A program made the translations under genes and the position numbers. A stretch of 64,000 nucleotides of DNA from Annona cherimola (taxonomy: Eukaryota > Streptophyta > Magnoliopsida > Magnoliales > Annonaceae), in assembly GCA_030490835.1 (NCBI GenBank), contig CM059972.1, forward strand, positions 50,573,563 to 50,637,562. Direction: 5' to 3'. Below, in pieces: positions 1 to 8,122 of this stretch. The first letter of the stretch is position 1, and each line of letters opens with the position of its first letter. A model generated the notes under the pieces. It was given only the letters and a program-made list of their open reading frames with translations. It was not told where the DNA came from and did no database searches.

Positions 1-714
1 ACTTTTGATTTTTCCGGCATTATAAACCTCTTACACCAGGTGACTTGTCATTCTCATGTAGAGATTTATTTGCACCATCCCTTAAAAACATCATTTCAAA
101 TACATGCTTTCCTTTTCAATCCATGTATGAAAATGCAATGCATTCATCCACACATAACATCCCTTTGCCTTCACCTCTGGGAAGGACGCCGTCAGCACAT
201 AGCCCGTACGACGCGACTTAGTGAAGGGGGACCCTCTGATCCGCTTTCTACCTCCACCAAAGCCTCTTCATTATACATCATATATGTGCACATGTCCATG
301 AACATCACATGATATCAATATGCCGACATGACTTTTTATAAAAACTCATAAACATTCATCATTTCAAAACATTATAGGAATGACCACCCTTAAACACATT
401 TCATAAATATTTGAGAATAAAATCACATTTTCAAAGTCGTGCTTGCTTACCTCCTCGGTCTGTGTCCTCCACCTTTTTCTTTCCTTTTCCTATACAAGAA
501 AAAATGATATTTTATCTATATCATTTCATGTCTTAGTTTATTTTCCATGCATACTTTGTGATCATCCATTACCTCATTTCTATAGAGGTTAATCCTATAA
601 ATATACTTGGTCATTACCTCCTTAGATGAATTTTTATCCATAAATCTTTTAAAAATTGCATCCACATATCCTCATAAATATATACAAATAAATCTCAAAT
701 TTTTCCCAAAATAC

Positions 715-835
715 GCTGTTCACTGTTCATAATTACTGTTCATGTCACTGTAACAATTCACTGTTCACATTTACTATTCACCCCCGAGGTTACTGTTCAC
801 AGCGACGTGGGTTACTGTTCATGAGTTCCAAAAAT
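715..835. repeat. TACTGTTCAC-type short motif cluster in G1 LTR
   Basis: About eight imperfect copies of a 9-10 base motif (variants of ACTGTTCAC/ACTATTCAT) lie in about 120 bases. The same cluster recurs at the equivalent place in the other G LTRs (near 22140-22275, 37650-37745 and 45525-45590), and a shorter set recurs near each LTR end. It is a property of the family, perhaps a promoter or processing region; function is not known. Confidence 0.7.
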
Positions 836-1005
836 TGATATTTTTTCCAAAAATAAAAAATACCATGACATACCTTATTGTTGGAAACAATGTTTAAAAC
901 AAAACAAAATTGACAAAAGCATGAGTTTTGATGATTAACAAAGTCAAATTTGAGTATAAAGTGATTACTAATGATTATGTTGAATGTCTTAAGGAATGAA
1001 ATCAG

Positions 1006-1746
1006 CCAAGTCGATTCCCAAGTCGACTTGGACTTCGACTTAGGGTGAAGTCGATCCCAAAGTCGACTCCACCTTCGACCTCAAACGAAACCTCATGGCC
1101 AGAGTTGAAATTGGAAGGAGAGCAGCTGAAGTCGCAGGCCAAGTCGACTCCACTTGCGACTTGGAAGCCAAGTCGCATACGAAGTCGACTCCAGCACCGA
1201 CTTGGAGATGCACAGTTCCTTCCAGAGTTGATTTTGGGACAGAACATTCCGAAGTCGCAGTCGAAGTCGACTCCGGTTTGCGACTTGGGCGAAGTCGCAG
1301 ACGAAGTCGACCCCAAGATCGACTTGAGGTTTTCAAAGTTCAAGACACAAGTTCAAGCTCATTTTCAAGATGAAGACTAATACAAAAAGGTGCATACAAG
1401 TTTTCAAGCTCTTCAAGATTCACAAGGTTTACAAAATATGAAACCAATCCAGAATGAAAATAATTGAAGGAAAGAAACTAAGCAAGCTAGAGGAGAATCA
1501 AACAAGGATCAAACTGATTTGACACAAGAACTAGTCAAGTCGCAACCCAAGTCGACTCCAAGATCGACTTGAGGTCAAGTCGCACCCCAAGTCGACTCCG
1601 AAATCGACTTGAGGCCAAGTCTGAAACCAAGTCGACCCAGAACTCAGACTTGGAAATTGGAGAGCAGCCGAAGTCGCACACGAAGTCGACTCCGGCATGC
1701 GACTTGGGCGAAGTCGCAGACGAAGTCGACTCCACCTGCGACTTGG
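1006..1746. repeat. AAGTCGACTT palindrome arrays in copia A 5' LTR
   Basis: Two clusters (1006-1330, 1535-1746) are built from about 37-40 base units. Each unit has a central GTCGAC palindrome flanked by AAGTCGCA on the left and TGCGACTT on the right, so each can fold into a nested hairpin. They lie upstream of the TATA box. The arrays contain almost no stop codons on either strand, which makes spurious open frames. The number and exact units differ between LTRs of the family, including an 18-base loss in the A 3' LTR. Confidence 0.9.
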
Positions 1747-1828
1747 GAAAGTAACGTTCGAATTTTAGAACGTTGGAACATTTCATGCGCGCCAACCACT
1801 TGTATAACATTCAAATTCTTCCTTCCTC

Positions 1829-1836
1829 TATATATA
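1829..1836 (+). promoter_or_regulatory. TATA box of copia A 5' LTR
   Basis: TATATATA sits in the context CCTCTATATATAGACACTCAAGC. The same block occurs in the A 3' LTR (10970-10977) and, on the minus strand, in both C LTRs (48325-48332, 57420-57427). Transcription would begin about 25-35 bases downstream; the start itself is inferred. Confidence 0.8.
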
Positions 1837-2488
1837 GACACTCAAGCAAACATGGTTACACACAATATAGAGTCTAAAGAGAGAAAAGAAGTGCAAGCAA
1901 GAGCTCCTATTTGCTTTTCTCTAAACTTGAGTGATCTATACACTTTCAAAGGAAGAACGAGCTTCAAGTTGCAAGTAGCTTCAACGATACACAACCGGTT
2001 GCTTCTACAGATTCTTCCTCAAGCTGAAACCTGCCTACACAACTCAGTAAAGTGTAGATCTTTCTTATTTTCACATTATTCTTTGTTCTTGGTGCTTGGT
2101 TTGAGTTTGGTGTAACAAACCAAGACGTTGCAAGTAGAGTTGTGATTGGAGTTTAACTTATCATCTACTTGTGTCATTTGTATAAGCCCCCTAGAGCTAG
2201 AATCTAGAAGAGAGCGGAGACTCTAAGTGTATTCGCGGAATACATAGTGGAACCCAAGTCACAACGGTGTGTGAGCTTGGAAGAGTGGAGTAGGGAGAGG
2301 TTGCCCGAACCACTATAAATCTTGCTACTGTTTTTCTTTATTGTTTTCATTATCTCATTGCTCTCTATTTATTTTTATCAAGGGGATTAAACTTTCAAGG
2401 GGTTAAGTTTTAATTTACCAAAGAATTTTATAAGAACCCAATTCATCCCTCCCCTCTTGGGTTTTGCCTTTAACTCGGGACCAACAAG

Positions 2489-2500
2489 TGGTATCAGAGC
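2489..2500 (+). other. Primer binding site, initiator-Met tRNA
   Basis: TGGTATCAGAGC, two bases after the 5' LTR end. It is the classic complement of the 3' end of plant initiator methionine tRNA used by Ty1/copia elements. The same site is intact in C (56708-56719) and mutated at two G positions in B (26193-26204). Confidence 0.95.
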
Positions 2501-2523
2501 GGGTCTTTGAGCTTACCAAAGAG

Positions 2524-4335
2524 ATGACATCCCAATCTACTTCCGTTCCTGCATTTGCCGAAGGCGAATCCTTTACTAGGCCACCATTATTTGATGGGAA
2601 CAATTTTGGATATTGGAAGCTAAGAATGAAACAACTCATTATGGCTACCGATATGGACTCTTGGATTGCGATTCAAGATGGTGTGACCTTGCCCATTGAT
2701 GAAAAAGCTTCCAAATGGACCAATGAGAAAGTAAGAATCGTGAAGAGCAATGCCAAAGCTATGAATTCACTGTTTTGTGCTCTCACGGCTTCTGAATATG
2801 ATAGAGTATCCTCTTGTTTAACTGCCAAAGAGATATGGGATACATTAACCTCCATCTATGAAGGAACTTCTCAAGTCCAAGGGACGAGAAGAAACATTTT
2901 GATTGGAGAATTTGAAAATTTTAGGATGTTAGAAACAGAAAATATTTCTGAAATGTTTGCTAGATTTTCAAAAATTACTAATGCTTTGAAAGGTCTTGGA
3001 AAGGCTATATCTGAATCTGAACAGGTTATGAAGATTCTAAGGGCTCTACCGGAATCTTGGACTCCAAAGATTACTGCGATAGAAGAAGCCAAGGACCTCA
3101 ACATATTGAAGCTAGAAGACCTAATTAGCTCCTTGATGTCACATGAGCTAATTAAGAAAAGAAACGAAGATCATCACAAAGGCAAAAGAGCAATTGCCTT
3201 GAGAGCCACACAAGACTCAGATGATACCTCATCTTCACAAAATGATGATGAGATTGCCCTACTCACAAAACGATTCAGAAAATTTGTGAGGAAAGGCAGA
3301 AATTTCAAAAATTTTAAAGAAAGAAGCTCCAAAGAGAAAAAGAAAGAAACAACAAAATGTTACCGATGCGGCGGTTCGGGACACATGCAAGCCCAATGTC
3401 CAACACCCGAAGAAAACAAGGCAAAGGAACAAAGAAAAGAACGAGGCGACAACAAAAGATTTCAAAGAAACAAAGGAAGAGGCATGTACGTAAATGAAGA
3501 AGAATCTACAACGAATAGCTCCTCAAGTGAAGAATGCGAATCAGATTGTGCAAGAATCTGTTGCATAGCAAACACCGATATATGCTTTGCAGCCACAGAA
3601 ACTTTGGAGGATCAAGTCACTTCAACGGACTGCACGAGTAGTCAAGAGGTAACCTCCAAACAAAAATCTTTTTCAAATTTCTCTACAAATGAATGTCTTA
3701 AATGTGCTGAATTAGAGGAACTCCAACAAGTTTATGATTCACTATATGAAGAAATAAAGAAATTAGGAAACAAATTTATAATTAAGAAAAGACAATGTGA
3801 TGCAGTAATAATTGTAAATGGTAAACTTGCTGAAAAATTAGACAAATTAAAAGTTGAAAAGAATACCTTAGAAAATGAATTAGAAAAACTTAAAAATGAG
3901 AATAAATCATTAAATGAATCTCTTGCCAAGTTCTCTAATCCAGGAGAAAATGTAAAAATGTTCTTGAAAATGACAACTCAAACTTGCAAGAAAGGACTTG
4001 GGTACAATGCACTTGAACAAACTGAAACTAACGCTCCAAGAAATAATATCAAAACCAATTTTACTAAAATAAATCGAACAGTTTGGACAAAAAGACCAAC
4101 TAATGAACAAATTACCAAATGGCTCCCTTTTTCTAGACTTCCGGGAGCTTGTAATTTTTGCAACAAGCTTGGACATAAGATCTATCAATGTAAACTAAGA
4201 AAACTGCAAAACCTAGGTGCTAAATTGGTTTGGATGCCAAAAAGCATTGGTTTTATGGGATCAAAGATGGATCAACTCAAACTTCAAAGGTTAACTAACC
4301 CAAACGGACCCATAAAATGGGTACCAAAAGGATGA
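2524..4335 (+). CDS. gag: Copia A Gag polyprotein (capsid/nucleocapsid), intact
   Basis: Structural Gag protein, 603 aa if started at the ATG at 2524 (MTSQSTS...), which matches the start in copy C; an in-frame ATG at 2464 lies inside the LTR and is unlikely. Residues about 30-200 match the UBN2/Gag capsid region of copia elements (TRPPLFDGNNFGYWK at the start, then LTA-EIWDTL). A CCHC zinc knuckle is at residues 279-292 (CYRCGGSGHMQAQC), a long coiled coil at about 396-475, a TQT motif at 485-487, and a second CCHC-like knuckle at 543-556 (CNFCNKLGHKIYQC). The frame ends in TGA at 4333-4335; pol continues in the +1 frame. This is the only fully open gag in the window. Its length and coiled coil fit Sirevirus Gags. 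Confidence 0.93.
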   Translation: MTSQSTSVPAFAEGESFTRPPLFDGNNFGYWKLRMKQLIMATDMDSWIAIQDGVTLPIDEKASKWTNEKVRIVKSNAKAMNSLFCALTASEYDRVSSCLTAKEIWDTLTSIYEGTSQVQGTRRNILIGEFENFRMLETENISEMFARFSKITNALKGLGKAISESEQVMKILRALPESWTPKITAIEEAKDLNILKLEDLISSLMSHELIKKRNEDHHKGKRAIALRATQDSDDTSSSQNDDEIALLTKRFRKFVRKGRNFKNFKERSSKEKKKETTKCYRCGGSGHMQAQCPTPEENKAKEQRKERGDNKRFQRNKGRGMYVNEEESTTNSSSSEECESDCARICCIANTDICFAATETLEDQVTSTDCTSSQEVTSKQKSFSNFSTNECLKCAELEELQQVYDSLYEEIKKLGNKFIIKKRQCDAVIIVNGKLAEKLDKLKVEKNTLENELEKLKNENKSLNESLAKFSNPGENVKMFLKMTTQTCKKGLGYNALEQTETNAPRNNIKTNFTKINRTVWTKRPTNEQITKWLPFSRLPGACNFCNKLGHKIYQCKLRKLQNLGAKLVWMPKSIGFMGSKMDQLKLQRLTNPNGPIKWVPKG

Positions 4336-4354
4336 GCTCTACTCAACTCAATTT

Positions 4355-4744
4355 TTGCAGGTTTGCCTTAAAGCTAAGGCCAATAATGTATGGTTTATAG
4401 ATAGCGGTTGCTCAAGACACATGACAGGAGAAAAAGGACTATTTCATAAGATCAACCCATATAATGAAGGAACAGTAGCTTTCGGAAATAACGAAAAAGG
4501 TAAAATAAAAGGTAAAGGAAAAGTCTATGGTATTTCAAATGCATGTATTGAAAATGTTCTATTTGTTGAAGGACTCAAACACAACCTAATGAGTATTAGT
4601 CAACTATGTGATAAAGGACATAAAGTTGTATTTGAATCCTCTATATGTAATGTTATTGATGATGATGAGCGCATAATTTTTAGTGGCAAAAGACATGGAA
4701 ATGTATATTTGGTTTTCCTTGATGACTTAGAAGGAAAATGTTAA
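4355..4744 (+). pseudogene. pol: Copia A pol part 1: aspartic protease
   Basis: Start of pol, in the +1 frame relative to gag. It encodes the retroviral-type aspartic protease: the catalytic D-S-G is in WFIDSGCSRHMTG and is followed by AFGNNEKGKIKGKGKVYG and VEGLKHNLMSISQLCDKG, as in copia proteases. There is no good ATG: the frame is open back through the gag stop region, so expression must come from frameshifting or splicing. The frame is lost at about 4740, where one base is missing relative to copy C, so the product would be truncated before the pre-integrase domain. Confidence 0.9.
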
Positions 4745-5025
4745 TAGCCATAGAAAATGATCCATGGAAATGGCATGCAAGGCTTGGACATATAAATATG
4801 TCAAATATCAAAATCTTATGGAAAAAGAATTTAGTACAAGGCTTACCAAAGCTCAAATATGACAAAGATAAGATTTGTAAAGCCTGCCAACTATCTAAAC
4901 AACCGAAAATGCCATTTTCCACCAAACAAGAAATCTCAACAACTAGACCACTTGAATTACTACATATGGATCTTTATGGGCCGTCAGATATTTTAACTCT
5001 TGGTGAAAAAAATATGTATATGTAA
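4738..5025 (+). pseudogene. pol: Copia A pol part 2: GAG-pre-integrase domain
   Basis: Continues pol after the first frameshift. It carries the histidine-cysteine zinc-binding domain that precedes integrase (WHARLGHINMSNI...CKACQLSKQPKMPF) and then the first integrase catalytic Asp in LLHMDLYGPSD. The reading frame breaks near 5010 in a run of A bases (GGTGAAAAAAATATG), where one base is missing relative to the intact sequence of copy B (GRKKYVFVIVDDFSR). Copy C lacks one base at the same run. Confidence 0.88.
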
Positions 5026-5027
5026 TC

Positions 5028-5990
5028 GTGGATGACTTTTCTAGATTTACTTGGATCATACTCTTAGCTAGTAAAGATGAAGCATTTTTAATGTTTGTCT
5101 CGTTTTCAAATTTGGTGCAAAATGAAAAACAAAGCTCAATTATTTCCATTAGAAGTGACCATGGTGGTGAATTTGAAAATAGCCGATTCATAGAATTTTG
5201 CAATGAAAAGGGAATTCACCATACATTCTCTGCACCAAGAACTCCTCAACAAAATGGAGTTGTTGAAAGGAAAAACCGGACAATACAAGAAATGGCTAGA
5301 ACCATGTTAAATGAGAGTAAACTATCCAAGAGATTTTGGGGTGAAGCTGTAAGTACAGCTTGTCATGTATTGAACCGAGTTATCATTAGAGCTATATTGA
5401 AAAAAACCCCATATGAACTTTGGAAGGGCAGAAAACCAAACATATCATATTTCCATACTTTTGGATGTATTTGTTATGTGTTAAATAATGGAAAAATAAA
5501 TCTGGGAAAATTAGATGCCAAAAGCGATGAAGCTATTTTCTTGGGTTATTCATCAAATAGCAAAGCATATAGAATTTTCAACAAAAGACATCAAACTATA
5601 GAAGAGTCAATACATGTTGTCTTTGATGAATTTAACCAAACTCCGAGAAAGGAGGATGAATTAAGTGATGCAAATGAAACAAAAGGAAAAGAACAACCAA
5701 AGGAAATCGAGCTCAAGCCAGAAAACTCCATGGAAGAAGAGGTAAGTGAAGGTAATGACTCTTACAAACCTCCAACTGATTTAAAGTTCAAAAATGCCCA
5801 TCCAATTGAGCAAGTCATTGGAAATGTGTATGAAGGAGTGAAAACTAGAAGATCAAAGCAAAATATTTGTGGACAATATGCTTTTGTGTCAAAGATCGAA
5901 CCAACTACCATTGAACAAGCTCTCAATGATGAAAACTGGGTTATAGCAATGCAAGTTGAACTAAACCAATTTGAAAGGAACAATGTATGA
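5028..5990 (+). pseudogene. pol: Copia A pol part 3: integrase core and C-terminus
   Basis: Encodes the rest of integrase, which inserts the cDNA into the host genome. The second catalytic Asp is in SIRSDHGGEFEN and the catalytic Glu in PQQNGVVERKNRT; the first is in the preceding segment (LLHMDLYGP), completing the D-D-E set. Downstream are the conserved LNESKLSKRFWGEAVSTACHV and GCICYVLNN blocks. The frame ends at TGA (5988-5990), where copy B has TGG for Trp. After this TGA the same frame stays open into the start of RT until a one-base loss near 6108. Confidence 0.9.
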
Positions 5991-6654
5991 CATTTAGTTT
6001 CTAGACCAAATGGTCATACAATTATTGGTACCAAATGGGTGTTTAGGAACAAGTCGGACGAAAGCAGACTTGTAATTAGAAACAAAGCCAGATTAGTAGC
6101 CAAGGGTATTCCCAAGAAGAAGGAATTAACTTTGAAGAATCATATGCACCCATGGCTAGATTAGAAGTCATACGTATCTTACTAGCATTTGCTTCTCATA
6201 TGAATTTCAAATTATTTCAAATGGATGTAAAAAGTGCATTTCTGAATGGATATTTGAATGAAGAAGTATATGTTGAACAACCCCCAGGATTTGAAGAAAC
6301 AGATCAATCAAAATATGTTTATAAATTGACCAAAGCATTATATGGACTAAAACAAGCTCCAAGAGCTTGGTATGAAAGGTTAAATAGATTTTTGATTGAT
6401 CATGAGTTTCAAAGAGGGAAAGTTGATACTACTTTGTTCATTAAATATAAAAGTAAAAATATTTTAATTGTACAAATTTATGTAGATGATATAATATTTA
6501 GAGCTACTGATGAAACTTTATGCCAAGAATTTTCTAAGATCATGTAGAGCGAATTTGAAATGAGCATGATGGGAGAACTAAATTTCTTTCTCGGACTACA
6601 AATCAAGCAACAAAAGGAAGAGATATTCTTAAATCAGTCCAAATATGTTAAGAA
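5991..6654 (+). pseudogene. pol: Copia A pol part 4: reverse transcriptase
   Basis: RT domain of pol. The beginning (GTKWVFRNK...ARLVAKG) is in the integrase frame to about 6108; a one-base deletion moves the rest to the frame starting at 6152. The central block has [27 protein letters not shown] and the catalytic YVDDI. A TAG at 6545-6547 replaces the CAG seen in C, and another small deletion near 6650 shifts the frame again. This RT cannot be made as one protein from this copy. Confidence 0.9.
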
Positions 6655-7422
6655 ATGCTCAAGAAATTTGGAATGCAAAATGGTAAAGGGGCAAATACTC
6701 CAATGAGTTCTACAATCAAGATCGACACGGACGAAAACGGTAAATGTATCGATCAAAAGCTTTATAGAAGCATGATAGGATCATTGTTATATTTAACTGC
6801 CTCTAGACCAGATATTTTGTTTAGTGTTTGTATGTGCTCTAGATTTCAAGCATGTCCTAAAGAATCACATTTATTGGCTGTAAAAAGAATTTTTAAATAT
6901 TTGATAAATACTACTAATCTTAGAATATGGTATCCAAAGGGGTCAACATTTGATTTAATCGGCTATTCGGATGCGGATTTTGCCGGCTACAAAGTAGATA
7001 GAAAAAGTACTAGTGGAACCTGTCAATTTCTTGGAAATATGTTGGTTTCATGGTACTCAAGGAAACAAACCAGTGTTGCCCTATCCACTGCAGAAGCCGA
7101 ATATATAGCCACCGGAAGCTGTTGTGCCCAACTACTTTGGATGAAACAACAATTGAAAGATTATGGCATTGATGATTTCAATATTCCTATTAGATGTGAT
7201 AATACAAGTGCTATATGTTTGATTAAGAATCCAGTACTGCATTCAAGAACCAAGCATATAGATGTAAGACATCACTTTATTAGAGAACATGTTGAGAATC
7301 ATGATATTTGTTTAGAATATGTGAAAACTGAAGATCAAATTGCCGATATCTTTACCAAACCACTAGCGAAGGAATCATTTTATAAAATTAGAAATGATAT
7401 GGGGATGATAGAATTAAACTAG
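6655..7422 (+). pseudogene. pol: Copia A pol part 5: RT thumb and RNase H
   Basis: The last 255 codons of pol, open and ending in TAG at 7420-7422. It includes the RT connection ([21 protein letters not shown]) and the RNase H domain that removes RNA from RNA:DNA hybrids: [47 protein letters not shown] and [18 protein letters not shown] carry the conserved acidic residues. The segment itself is intact, but it is separated from upstream pol by frameshifts. Confidence 0.9.
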
Positions 7423-8122
7423 GAAGAATTACACAAGAAAATCTGATCTAAAAGAAGCCAAGTCGATGAGTCAAGTCGACTCCAGTAAAGTCAAGTCGAC
7501 TCCAGTGAAGTCGACTTGGGTGAAGCGAAGTCGACTTCGCCTAGGGCAAAGTCGACTCCGCGCGCGCGACGGATCGTCTTCCTCCTCTCTCCTCTTTTCT
7601 TTCTTCTTCTTTCTTTTCTTCTCCATTTTCCCGCCGTCCAGCAGCCTTCTCTCTTCTCAGGCAATTTTTTCTCTCCGATTCCTCTCTGATTTCTCTGGCC
7701 ATTTTCTCCGGCAAATCCGCAACTCTCTCTATTTCTGCAAGTCCCTCTCTTGTTTTCCGGCCAGACCCTCTCTCTCTCTCTGTTTTCCGGCGGTTCTTCT
7801 TTTCTCTCCGATTCTCCGGCGACCGCCTGCTTCTTCTCTCTATTTCCGGCAGCTCCGGAAAACTCCAGCATCTCTCCTCTCTTTCCTCTCTCTCTCTCTC
7901 CGTCTGACTGCCTTTCTCTGCATCACTGTCATTGTCTCTCTCCTATTTCCATTTTCTCCCTCTCTCTCTGTTCTCTCTCATTCTCCCATTCATTCTCTGT
8001 TCTCTTTCATTCTTTCTCTTACATTGTCTCTTACATTGCCTAGTAACTCCTTGCATTCTCTCTGCTCTCCTTTCAGTCACTAGCTCACTCTCCATTTTCT
8101 CCCAAATCCCAAAAACCAACTC
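7423..8122 (+). promoter_or_regulatory. Palindrome array and pyrimidine-rich leader before ORF3 (copia A)
   Basis: Between the pol stop and the ATG of the third ORF lie first a short AAGTCGACTT palindrome cluster (7463-7562, at least five sites) like the one in the LTR U3, then about 530 bases of C/T-rich sequence with CTCTCT runs (7570-8100), then the ATG. Copies B (17576-18123) and C (51107-51757) have the same order. A second promoter with a pyrimidine-rich 5' leader is a reasonable reading but is inferred. Frames open in the CT tract are low-complexity artefacts. Confidence 0.55.

Larger units (their letters stand above)
879..2486 (+). repeat. Copia A 5' LTR
   Basis: A 1608 bp LTR starting TGTTGGAAAC and ending GGGACCAACA, directly followed by the primer site. 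The first half holds two arrays of AAGTCGACTT palindromes (about 1006-1330 and 1535-1745). A TATA box lies at 1829-1836, so U3 is about the first 950 bases and R begins near 1860. The U5 part holds one copy of the CTAGAGCTAGAATCTAG module (about 2183-2215) that is doubled in the 3' LTR. Confidence 0.95.

Noticed and set aside
1006..1330. Regular palindromic repeats resembling a CRISPR array.
   Set aside because: Eukaryotic LTR context, no unique spacers, no cas genes; units are imperfect and vary in length.
1002..1380. Four overlapping open frames of 92-113 codons on both strands (and again at 10155-10533, 33818-34186, 48426-48885, 57461-58006).
   Set aside because: They coincide with the GTCGAC palindrome arrays, whose units contain no stop codon on either strand; the products are Lys-Ser-Thr-Pro or Val-Asp-Phe repeats without family resemblance.
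2464..2523. Earlier in-frame ATG for gag at 2464.
   Set aside because: It lies in the LTR and the primer site would be translated; copy C starts at the MASQ equivalent of 2524.
7466..8083. 205-codon frame rich in Ser/Leu/Phe upstream of ORF3.
   Set aside because: Low-complexity CT tract; the corresponding frames in B and C are different and unrelated in length.
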